Positions 1-7,696 of a stretch of 10,259 nucleotides of DNA are shown one piece after another. The translations under genes were made by a program, and so were the position numbers. The notes under the pieces are model-generated. The model ran no database searches. It was not told the origin of the DNA and worked only from the letters and a program-made list of their open reading frames with translations. The DNA is from Butyriboletus loyo (Eukaryota > Basidiomycota > Agaricomycetes > Boletales > Boletaceae). The stretch lies in assembly GCA_038093515.1 (NCBI GenBank), contig JBBPSI010000419.1:1-10259 (forward strand). Reading direction: 5' to 3'. Each line of letters opens with the position of its first letter. Position 1 is the stretch's first letter.

Positions 1-14
1 GTACAATTATAACA
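1..14. mobile_element. Possible terminus of another LTR element at the window edge
   Basis: ORF3 copies A and B align well up to position 15. There the A copy abruptly changes to an unrelated AT-rich stretch, while B continues as a Ser/Pro/Ala-rich reading frame. The foreign side ends in ...TATAACA on the plus strand, which reads TGTTATA... on the minus strand, as an LTR terminus should. It resembles the ...CATAACA end at 8060. If this is an insertion, 15-19 (GACTC) would be one copy of its target-site duplication. Only 14 bases are visible, so simple divergence is possible. Confidence 0.4.
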
Positions 15-851
15 GACTCGAGGGATAAGTTGGATGGAGGGGGTTCTGTGATGGGTGGACGGTTGGGGGGTGATGGAACGAAAGGCCCTGTTGGCGATCC
101 TTCTTCCTGTGGCGGTGAGGGTGACCGATCCTGGGACAGATCCAACCTGGAGAAGCGTCTGGCGAGGTTGGCGACGCACAGTCCAAGGCGGTAGGGGGGA
201 GTGTCGACGAGCGACCTGGGGCTCATTGAGGTCTGTCCAAAAGGACTCCAGGGACTCGCCAGTAGTTTCTTGGGAAGAATCTGCTACCAGAGTGGTCACA
301 GGAGAATCTCTTGTGGATGGTGTAGGAATAGGTAGTGGTGGAGGAGATCCTTCCGTGGCAGGACGAGGAGGGGGATTGGGGCCGCGAGTGGTGGGGCAAA
401 GAAATCCAATCCTATCATTGGACTGAAAGTAAAACTCCCTCTCCCTAGGAGTGAGAGTGATGAGAATGGGGCAGAGAACGGGGGCTAAGATGCCTGGGAG
501 GAGCTGATCCACAACATATCCGAACCCTTCAGCATGAAGGATATCTAGGGTGTACCCCCTAGCCTCCATCAGGGAGGTCTCTAGGGCGGTGGCGTATACG
601 GGTGGTTGATTGTCAGGACAGAGGCGGGTGTGGACGGTGCGGGCTAGGGCATACGAGCGGTAGAGTGAAGCGAGGGTGCGGAGAACATAGTCTCCAGTGA
701 AATCCATACGCTGCTCGAGAGCATACGTAGCGACTGGGTTTTCGAGGACTGCGGCATAAAGGACACGACGGGAGGAAACTGGGAGACGAGAGGAGCGGAC
801 AGGAGGTTGCTGGGGCAGGGGAGTGTTGTTTTCTGCAGGTGGGATGGCCAT
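15..851 (-). CDS. ORF3 accessory protein, copy A (3' part missing)
   Basis: Open for 279 codons with no stop, beginning at an ATG with good context (AAG before, G after) 8 nt past the pol stop. It is paralogous to ORF3 of element B at 8436-9689. Residues 1 to about 25 are Pro-rich and variable. Residues about 27-150 form the best conserved block, with a visible core VLYAAVLENP, MDFTGDYVL, LEARGYTLDIL-like and GFGYVVDQLLPGILAPVL segments, probably helical. The remainder is Pro/Ser/Thr-rich. Codon differences from B are mostly synonymous, so the frame was under protein-level selection. The zinc-knuckle end seen in B is lost at 15. I see no signal peptide or clear membrane anchor, so despite its env position it does not look like an envelope glycoprotein. 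I do not recognise a named family; its function is unknown. Confidence 0.8.
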
Positions 852-859
852 CTTGTTGT

Positions 860-1174
860 TTACTGAGAAGATGGGGAGGAAAAGTCCTTGGGGTGTCACA
901 GTTTATAAGCTTTGAGAAGGGCTTGTGCATGGACCAAGTTCCCATTCGGCTCCCAGGTGTTCTCCACTGTGGAGTATCCCTTCCAGGACACAAGGAATTG
1001 GTGGCGTCCCTTGGAGCCACGGTGCGATAAGATCCGTTTGATCTTGTATTCTTCATCTCCGTCTATCTCTTCCAGAGGGGGATTGGTAAAGTTCAGGCTG
1101 TGTTCTGCCGTTTCGCGATAAGGAGTCAGGAGGGACGCATGGAACACGTCATGGATCTTCCAGGTCAGGGGTAA
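860..1174 (-). pseudogene. pol A, C-terminal part: end of integrase and chromodomain
   Basis: Continues the pol frame after the TGA at 1175-1177. The first residues (LPLTWKIHDVFHASLL) are the SH3-like end of gypsy integrase. A chromodomain follows at about 1075-900, recognisable by EEYKIKRIL, FLVSWKGY and ENTWEP and by its closing helix. In chromoviruses this domain reads histone marks, typically H3K9 methylation, and steers integration. A second TGA at 896-898 replaces an Arg codon that is CGC in B and removes the last 12 codons. The ancestral stop is the TAA at 860-862, directly followed by ACAACAAG and the ORF3 ATG. Compared with B (EYEIDRIL), two acidic residues near the domain start have become Lys. 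Confidence 0.9.
863..884 (-). promoter_or_regulatory. Candidate 3' splice site before ORF3 (copy A)
   Basis: On the sense strand a pyrimidine-rich tract (TTTTCCTCCCCATCTTCTC) ends in AG exactly at the pol stop codon, 12 nt before the ORF3 ATG. It is conserved in B. It could give a spliced ORF3 mRNA as for retroviral env. It also encodes the last pol residues, and I found no convincing donor site. Confidence 0.35.
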
Positions 1175-3055
1175 TCAGAGCCTATACACCACAGGGGAGA
1201 TCACCTGTGCGATTTCGAACAGTCCTTCTCTTCTTGGTGCAAGCTTCTTCGACGGGTACCTGAGTCGAAGATTGCGCCCTTCGAGCCAAACCTTATCCCC
1301 TGTCTTCCATGGACGGAACTTTGATGAGATCCATTCCTTCATTAGACATTGTGCCTTCTCGTGGGCTTCTAAAGCCTCTGTTTGGGCTCCCGTAAGCTCC
1401 GAGAGTCTGGACCCAAGGGCAGGGAGAAAAGTCTTTCCGATTGGAGGGTAAGACCTTGGCTCATACCCGACCATCAGGGAGAACGGAGTTACATTGGTCG
1501 AGGAGTGGGTCATCGAGTTGTGGGAAAACTCGGCCATGGGGAGGAGTTCAGCCCATCGTTCGGGATGACCATCGCAGAAGATTCGGAGATACGTCTCCAG
1601 TTCTTGGTTGACTCGTTCGGTTTCACTGTCAGTCTGAGGGTGGTATGTGGAGGAGAGGGCGAGATCGTAGTCGAGAAGTCTCGCAAGCTCTCTAGCGAAG
1701 GGTGATGCAAATTGAGGGCCTCGATCGGAGATACAGCGAGAGTGGAGGCTGAATCGAAGGAAGATGGTTTTGAAAAATAATTGGGCAACTCCTGCCGCGT
1801 CAATGTCTTTGTTGCAAGGGGAATAAATTACCCCCTTCGTAAGCCCATGGTCTACCACGACCATGACTGAATCATAACCCAAAGAGGAGGGGAGACCGGT
1901 GATGAGGTTGACAGAGACCTGTTCGAAAGGGCGAGAGGCCACGCTGGCCAGAGGTGTGAGAGGGGGAACAGTGGGATGGGTATTTACCTTATGCGCCTGG
2001 CACGCAGCACAACTGGAGACGAAACGTCGGACAAGATTAGCCATGCCTGGCCACCAATAATTCTGTTGCACCAGGTTCTGGGTGCGAAAGATACCACCAT
2101 GACCACCAGCTGGACTCTCATGTAAGGATCGGATGAGATCGACGCGGGCCGTGTCCAGGATGTACTGTTTCTTTCGAAAGTACAGCTCTTTACTGTCGAA
2201 GTCCCAGTCCCCGGCATTCATTTTGGGAAAGAGGGGGGAGTCTTCGTAAAGAGCCTGCATGCACCGTTTAATCATGGGGTCACTGGGGGAGGAGGCGGCG
2301 ATCTTTTCGGCGAGGGCAAGGTCGATTTTCCTGGTGAACAGGTTTTCTGGAAGAAGGATGACCTCCTGGTTGTCAGCGGAGGTGTTGACATCGTCCCATT
2401 GAGATAGAGCGTCTGCAGGTCCCATCTGCGTGCCCGGGATGTGATGGAAGTGCAGGTCAAAATCCTGCAGGAACATGAGCCAGCGTGCTTGCCGGCGAGA
2501 GAGTTTGTTTGGTTGGCGGAAGTAAGTGAGGTTCTTGTGGTCGGTAAGAATCTCCACTTGGTGGCCAGTACCATGTAGGTAGTGTTGCCACTCCTCTAAA
2601 GCGTGAATGACGGCAAGTAACTCGCGGTCATAAATATCATAGTTGCACTCTGCTGGCGAGAGCGTTTTAGACAAATAGGCACAAGGATGCAAATTGCTGT
2701 TGACATCCTTTTGCATGAGGACTGCTCTGGTAGCAGTGAGGGAGGCATCCGTCATGACAGCGAACGGCTTTGTGACATCGGGCATGGAGAGGACGGGCTG
2801 CCTTAAGAACGACTGTTTGATTGCCTGGAATGCGGCTTCACAGGCGGGGGTCCAAGCCCAGGGGGAGCTCTTCTTGGTCAGGTCGTGCAACGGCTTCGTG
2901 ATATGAGAGAAGTCCTGTATGAATCTGCGGTAGAAATTGCAGAATCCTATGAAGGACCTGACTGCCTTTACCGAGGTCGGGGGATTCCATTCACGAATGG
3001 CTTTTAGTTTAGTGGGGTCCATCTTGACCTGGCCTTCTTGGACCATCATTCCGAG
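1175..3055 (-). pseudogene. pol A, middle part: RNase H and integrase
   Basis: Open for 624 codons from 3049, in the same frame as the RT part. It begins with the end of RT (connection region, SFIGFCNFYRRFI). RNase H follows with TDAS, the RELLAVIHALEEW helix and TDHKNL. Integrase follows with its HHCC zinc domain (two His near 2100-2120, CAAC near 2000-2015) and the catalytic core. The second catalytic Asp (ISDRG, codon 1724-1726) and the Glu (codon 1616-1618) are present and 35 residues apart, as in D,D-35-E. The first Asp, expected in VDLITGLP, is Asn (codon 1907-1909), and the usual QTDG is QTDS. Both changes fit CpG decay. The stretch ends at a TGA where B has an Arg codon. Integrase would be inactive. 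Confidence 0.95.
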
Positions 3056-4410
3056 CTATTCCACTTCTTCGGCGTCAAATGAGCACTTTTCCAGTTTGAG
3101 GAACAGCTTGTGCTCTCTGAGTCTTTCCAGGACGCGGATCGTACAGGCCTCGTGTTCCACGGTGGTGGCAGAATGGATCAAAAGATCGTCCATGTAGATG
3201 ATCAGCCAACCCTCTGTCATGAGGTCGCCGAAAATGTGGTCCATCAGAGCCTGGAACGTGGCTGGGGAATTACAGAGTCCGAAGAACATCACAGTGGGTT
3301 CGAACAGCCCTTGAGGGGTGATGAAGGCCACCTTCCAGCAGTCGTTCGGTTTGATGAGGACATTGTTGTATCCCCAGCGGATGTCCATTTTTGTGAAGAT
3401 TTTCGACCCTTTGAGATGGTCAACGAGGTCGGAGATGAGGGGTAGAGGGTAGGCGTTTTTGACGGTGTGGGAGTTCAGATATAGATAGTCCTGACAGGGG
3501 CGTAGCGAGCTGTCTTTCTTGGATACGAAGAAGAAGGGAGCTGCTTGCGGAGACTTGGAGGGAGTGATCTTTCCCGACTTGAGGTGTTCTTCGACGAACG
3601 CCTTACACGCCTCCGACTCTTTCAGGTTCAGAGGATAGACCTTGGCGACTTTTGGAACGAAGTCTTTATCAAGGTCAATGGCATGGTTGAACGACCTGGA
3701 TGGAGGTAACTCCTCGGTGTTTTTCTTGTCAAAAACATCTGCGAAGGCAGCGAACAGGGTAGGGAGAACGGCTTTTTCTTTGACAGCCTGGGCGGCGATC
3801 TCGGTGGCGATGGTAGCTTTTTGTATAGGGTAAGCTTCCCTTGCTGAAGCATCTACTCGCTTCTTCCAGAGTTTGGCTATCTTGGAGTCTGGGTCCAAGT
3901 CGAGGTACCGTACCAGGTATCGTTGAGCGATTGCCCGAGGGGAGTCATGTCGGGGCTTCTTGATTTGATCTGGGAGATCGATGTGGCCAGTGGCCCAATC
4001 TATTACCGGGTTTGCTTCTCTTAACCACGGTAAACCCAGGATCATGTTTTCTCTTCCTATGTTGAGGACTAGGAAGCTCCGTTCCTCCTCTGTTTCTCCA
4101 ATCCTGATGGAGATGGTGACCTTGTGTCGTATGACTCCTCCTTGGTTATTTGACCCGTCCACGTTTTGGGCACTAAGTGGCTTGGGTAGCCGTTCCATCG
4201 GCAATTTCTTTCGCTTCACTAGATCCCGGTCTATGAAGCATCTGCTTGCGCCACTGTCCACCAGGGCGAATGTGTCGACGATTTGACCCCCTTCGTGCGC
4301 AAATAGAGACACTGGAACTCAGATAGATTGCGCATTGGGGTTCGATAAAACTACAGGGGTGATTACATGGAGAGGCGAAGACGTCGAAACTTCCCTCTCT
4401 TCTAAAAATC
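3056..4410 (-). pseudogene. pol A, N-terminal part: aspartic protease and reverse transcriptase
   Basis: The pol frame is open upstream of 4312 apart from a TGA at 4319-4321, where the family context (NAQSI-stop-VPVSLF) suggests Arg. The aspartic protease has DSGAS (4258-4244) and ILGLPWL at its end. Reverse transcriptase then shows RPCQDY, the KMDIRWGYNN metal-binding segment, FGLCNSPATFQ and the catalytic YMDD (3196-3185). The stretch ends at a TAG (3056-3058) inside EVE-stop-LGM, where Tyr is the usual residue; this is the only premature pol stop not explained by CGA to TGA. After the stop the same frame continues into RNase H, so this is a nonsense mutation and not a gene boundary. RT makes cDNA from the element RNA in cytoplasmic particles. 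Confidence 0.95.
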
Positions 4411-4412
4411 CT
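4402..4412 (-). other. gag-pol junction: T5 run with frame change of -1
   Basis: The gag frame ends in GAT TTT TAG (TAG at 4402-4404). Read one base back, the same bases become GGA TTT TTA GAA and lead straight into pol, which stays open towards the protease. A Phe-tRNA on UUU could slip -1 onto UUU at this point. One extra T would equally fuse gag and pol as D-F-L-E-E. Either programmed -1 frameshifting or a one-base loss from a six-T run fits. No second copy of this junction is in the window to decide. Confidence 0.5.
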
Positions 4413-5730
4413 TCGGCCAAGCTTCGGCCACCTTGGTTGCTGCGACAGGCAGCCTTTCTTCATCTTCATTGAAGCATGCCTTGAGGACATTCAAGACATC
4501 TTCCTGTTGCATGCCTCGACCTTTCAACTCGGACAAGTAGTCGACAAGTGGGGAGGGCTTTGGTTCAGGGGGTGTGACGATGATGGCACGTGTGCACTGA
4601 GGGTTGCGAGGGGGATGAGAGGGCGGTCCTCAGGAGTTCTGCCCATTGCGAGGGGGGCGAGGATGGTTGGTCGAACGACAGCCGACTTGGTGGCAAATGA
4701 AGCATTTGTTCTGCTTCATGTACTCCGCACGTTGTACTGGAGTAAGTTGGACGGTGTCGACGTCCATAGCATTGGGGTCCCTTCAGCTAGATGAGGGCTT
4801 GGAGGAGGAGGAGAATATGGGGATATAGTGTTTCCCTGCGCGGAGGTTGTCAATGCACTTGTGTTGCGCGTGGAAGGCGGAGGTCTTTTCGGCCCATCCG
4901 GCGAGAGTGGTGGGGGGTTTCTCGCATGAGAGAACAGACTCAGCGAGGCGGGGGTCGAGACCACGGATGAACCACTCGATGAGAGCCTTCTCATTGGAGA
5001 TGCCAGACTTGGCGGTGAGGAGTTGGAACTCCGTGACGTAGGTGTCATACCCGTCTTTTCGGTTGGCCTTGTTCTGGGTGAGGTTTCCCAGATCAATGCG
5101 GGCGCTCTCTCCTACGTCGAAGGGGTGGAAGACTCTGTGGAAGTCCTCGCAGACTGTGGAGAATTCCTTTTGTTGCTTGGTGGGATGTCCATCTAGGAGG
5201 AGAGCCATCCATCCTTCAGAGAATGTCTTGCCTTTTCCTTTGCTCATTTTCATGAGAAGGGCATTGGTCTTTGATTTGTCGTCGGGAAAGGCCGACTGGT
5301 TGGCGTCAAAGTAAGTACGCATGGTGAGGAGCCATCATGAGGCATCTTCGTTCAAGCCGGTGAAGTCTTTAGGAACGATATTCTTTTTGTCAGACATATC
5401 GTTGTCGTCGTTGTTGTCATCTAGGAAGGCTGCGGGAGGATAATACGGTGGGGATGGAGAGCGGGAGACGTGGGGGGTTCTGTCAAGCCAGTCGCTGTTG
5501 TAACCGTCGTCACTGGGTGTTGGTTCAGATTCCTGCCCTAGACCCTGGTCCTCGGGTTGGTAAGAGGGTTCGGGGTCTGACTGGGGCTGAGGGTCTGGCT
5601 GGGCAGGAGAGTGTGGTGGCGATGGGTTGTCAATGATGATGGGTTCCAGTTCGGGGGAGGGAACCCAGAAGGAACGACCGACGCGTCTGGATCGTGTGAT
5701 GGAAATGTTGGGCGAGAGGGGGGGGCGGCT
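4402..5730 (-). pseudogene. gag A: capsid/nucleocapsid polyprotein, three internal TGA stops
   Basis: A single frame runs from after a TAA at 5731-5733 to the TAG at 4402-4404. The first ~110 codons are Pro/Ser/Asp-rich and contain no ATG; an ATT at 5704-5706 could be a decayed start. The first in-frame ATG is at 5397 (MSDKKNIVPKDF). The capsid region has the usual W-L-x-x-M-R-x-Y-F start and an alpha-helical body with GWMALLLDG and LIEWFIRGLDPRL. Stops lie at 5335-5337, 4783-4785 and 4630-4632; all are TGA at positions where Arg would fit. After the second stop comes MDVDTVQLT and a zinc-finger-like CFICHQVGCRSTNH (4704-4663), spaced CX2CX4CX4H, not the retroviral CCHC. Gag would build the virus-like particle and bind RNA. 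Confidence 0.85.
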
Positions 5731-5760
5731 TTACTGCTGAGAAGCAGAAGCAAGGTGAAG

Positions 5761-5770
5761 ATCTAGTTCT
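5761..5770 (-). promoter_or_regulatory. Putative self-priming primer-binding site of element A
   Basis: On the minus (sense) strand the LTR ends at 5773 and is followed by AA, then AGAACTAGAT. There is no TGG, which would be expected if a tRNA 3' CCA primed the element. The ten bases are perfectly complementary to ATCTAGTTCT, which sits in the LTR at 5934-5925, 33 nt after the TATA box, where the RNA should begin. This matches the Tf1/sushi self-priming arrangement, in which the 5' end of the element's own mRNA anneals just downstream of the LTR. That the RNA starts exactly here is inferred. Confidence 0.65.
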
Positions 5771-5772
5771 TT

Positions 5773-6199
5773 TGTTACACTGGGCGCTAACAATCAGAAC
5801 AGCGAGGAGGCACTCTGGAGTGGCCTCAAGACTCTGAAGGCTGTTCTGGGCGAAGTCTTAGACTATATCTTAGTGCGCACACTAAGAGTCTGGAAGGGAA
5901 CTAATTGCTAGCAGGTATCTGCGTAGAACTAGATAGCGTACATGGGTGTAAAGACCGGGTCTTTATACTACTGGGGTCTGCGCACAGACCATGTTCCTAA
6001 TTGAGTCGCGAGAAGGAAACTACAAATGAGGAAGGAATATTCCAGAAGATTCTGGAGTAAGAAAGAAAGCACGTCCGTGCGCGAGAAATGATGACTAAGC
6101 TGGAACGGTTGTTTCTGTTCAAAGGGAACTAGCAAAAGGCTAGGCGAATGTAGTAGTCCGAGTGGTAGTGGAAGGAAAAAGTATACCACTACCGTAACA
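5773..6199 (-). repeat. 5' LTR of element A (427 bp)
   Basis: Bounded by TGTTAC (plus strand, 5773) and GTAACA (6199), a 6-bp inverted terminal match of TG...CA type. From about 5876 to 6199 it aligns with 8061-8384, roughly 85-90% identical by eye, with small indels. The gag leader begins right after one end and foreign gag C begins at the other. Conserved internal features include an 8-bp inverted repeat near the U3 end (6164-6171 with 6186-6193), a palindromic GGTCTG/CAGACC block near 5980, a TATA box and a 17-nt palindrome between the TATA box and the presumed start site. U5 is about 150 bp. Confidence 0.92.
5925..5967 (-). promoter_or_regulatory. Core promoter of LTR A: TATA box and presumed transcription start
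   Basis: On the sense strand TATAAA occupies 5967-5962. The A at 5934 lies 33 nt downstream and opens the ATCTAGTTCT motif that pairs with the primer-binding site. The same TATA box, spacing and motif occur in LTR B (8150-8145 and 8117-8108). TATA plus about 30 nt is a normal RNA polymerase II start distance. The exact start has not been observed and is inferred from this geometry. Confidence 0.6.
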
Positions 6200-6954
6200 A
6201 TGATCAGAGGCCATTTCCAGATCGACATGCTGACACACCAGGCACTAAGAAAGTTGGCCGCTCTCACACAAGGCCAGCAACAAATCAACGTCTTCCTGGA
6301 ACATTTCAAAGTCCTCTATTGGCAGTTGGAGTATGAGCCCAAGCACACCATCGAACTTCTAAAAAGGGCAGTAAAATACGAAATCTACAAGCAAGTATTT
6401 TTGTCATGCTCAGAAGATGTGCTAGAGGACTTCAACAACCTGGTGGAAGAGTTCCAGAGGACGGGAAGGTCCTTTGAACAAATGTACGTGGAAAGAGGTA
6501 TGGGGCAAGCACGGCAATGGAAGCCATATATGCAGCAGCCCCAAAGAGGCTACCCTCCTCCCAAAGGACCTCCTCCTGGCTTCACACCAGTCGGAACACA
6601 ACCAGGCCGCGGAGCCCCAATGAATTTATCTGCACAGCAATCTGGCCCTGAGACCAGAACATGTTTCAGCTGTGGGCAAGCCGGACACATCTGCCCCAAT
6701 TGCCCCCAAAACCCAAACCATCGGGACAAGTCTGGTACCACCCCTCGCCCGAAAGTAAGGTAGCAGTGGATCCAGCAGGCCGATGGAACCTACGTTCAAG
6801 GATGGGTTCAAGTAAATTCCACGGAGGTAACCCCTCCTAATTCCTCATATCAGTCAAGGCCATTACCGGCACCACCAGCGGTTGGAGCACTGCCACAAGA
6901 AACCTCCCAGTGTGCCACATATATGGGAGATGATGCCCGAGCATACTGGGCAGA
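6200..6954 (+). pseudogene. gag fragment of a different Ty3/gypsy element (C), interrupted by A
   Basis: Plus-strand frame from the edge of LTR A. The ATG at 6200 is a coincidence of the junction: the N-terminal part of this Gag is missing and should lie beyond element A, outside the window. The frame carries a capsid-like helical stretch (QINVFLEHFKVLYWQLEYEP, then ELLKRAVKYEIY), a Pro/Gly/Gln-rich linker and a classical CCHC zinc knuckle CFSCGQAGHICPNC (6662-6703). A TAG at 6761-6763 interrupts it, but the same frame continues with Gag-like sequence (WIQQADGTYVQGWVQ) at least to the presumed LTR F border at 6954. The TAG may be a decayed CAG. It is not closely similar to gag A. The frame happens to stay open into F until 7160-7162. 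Confidence 0.8.
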
Positions 6955-7237
6955 TGTTATGCTGGAGTGCAAAACAACTAGCAGCGAGCGCTTGAATAGG
7001 GGCTCGAGCCTAATCGGGAAGATGGCCGACTCGCGTAGACGACGCTATCGGGCTTCTGCAGAGCAAGTGTCAGTGAGATGTCATATGGTGGCGACCAGAC
7101 GAGATCGAGCTGAAGCTTATCGGCTCTATCGGCAGATGGGGTATAAGCTAGATTGCTAGGCACTTGGTAGATGCATAGAATTAGCTAGAGAAGCCGTACT
7201 ATGCTAAGTACGCTGGTATATATACTAATAGATATAG

Positions 7238-7696
7238 CGCACAGACCGAGCTGTGCGTGGCAGCGAGGGCGAAGGGTTATGAGTCTTGTCGAGTCATAAC
7301 CGTGAAGGAAGAAGCGGCAAAGTGCCGGTAACAAGGGAGCGAAGCTCCGAGTAAGATGGCGACATCGTCAGCGAATGAGAAGTGCTGAAGGCGAAGTGAC
7401 GATGTCCATGAGGCAAGCCCCACAGGGCAAAGGGGACATGAACGGCAGAGCCCTTGGATACGGGTCTCGACGCGAAGGTACTGACACATTGTAATCTAAT
7501 CACGTGCTAGTCACGTGATGTAACAAATGTCATTGGTCAAAGAAATGAAGGACGCGACAGCTCAGCTGTGGGTCCGGCCCGACGGGGCGACAAGACAGGG
7601 GCTATCTCAGTGTAGCGACACTGAGACTTGTGGAACGACTGGGGAAGTGGATAACGTCCACTAGGCGACTAGGGAGCGGGCGATGGGCGGCATCGC
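7238..7696. repeat. Hairpin-dense noncoding stretch within F
   Basis: About 460 bp with no supported gene and a run of short perfect inverted repeats: 7238-7257 (7-bp stem), 7275-7301 (8 bp), 7315-7327 (5 bp), 7336-7348 (5 bp around GAA), 7361-7406 (10 bp, long loop), 7499-7519 (8 bp, each arm with CACGTG), 7605-7626 (9 bp, 4-nt loop), 7646-7662 (6 bp) and 7680-7696 (6 bp). The motif GCGAAG recurs at 7269, 7339, 7391 and 7472. Its position upstream of the TATA box suggests U3 regulatory DNA, but RNA structure is also possible. Confidence 0.6.

Larger units (their letters stand above)
15..6199 (-). mobile_element. Element A: degenerate Ty3/gypsy chromovirus, Tf1/sushi-like, with an extra 3' ORF
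   Basis: Minus-strand element in the order 5' LTR (5773-6199), primer-binding region, gag, pol (PR-RT-RNase H-IN-chromodomain), ORF3. The PR-RT-RH-IN order and the C-terminal chromodomain define a Ty3/gypsy chromovirus. The 3' end of ORF3, the polypurine tract and the 3' LTR are not present; they are presumably beyond the left edge, past a probable later insertion at 14/15. The element is inserted in the gag of element C, so 6200-6204 (ATGAT) is the expected target-site duplication. It is non-functional, with three stops in gag, four premature stops in pol and a changed integrase catalytic residue. Element B shows that it belongs to a family with several copies. Confidence 0.93.

Noticed and set aside
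613..1056. 147-codon Cys/Pro-rich minus-strand frame (and its counterpart 9395-9898 in B)
   Set aside because: These are shadow frames over the chromodomain and ORF3. The true frames there show known motifs and mostly synonymous divergence.
4507..5636. Several plus-strand frames of 60-100 codons antisense to gag
   Set aside because: They have no recognisable domain and lie opposite a gag frame with clear capsid and zinc-finger features.
5757..5772. tRNA-type primer-binding site
   Set aside because: No TGG follows the LTR end within the first bases; the self-complementary explanation fits better.
6955..7162. C-terminal Arg-rich extension of gag C (MADSRRRRYRAS...)
   Set aside because: It lies beyond the proposed left end of F, so the frame probably stays open by chance for about 69 codons. 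I would restore it if F proves to begin at 7767.
7277..7503. Two overlapping minus-strand frames of about 70 codons in the hairpin region
   Set aside because: No motif, overlapping each other in different frames, in DNA dominated by short inverted repeats.
7238..7696. CRISPR array or retron-like locus
   Set aside because: The hairpins differ in sequence and spacing, there are no direct repeats with spacers and no adjacent RT in the right arrangement, and the context is eukaryotic.
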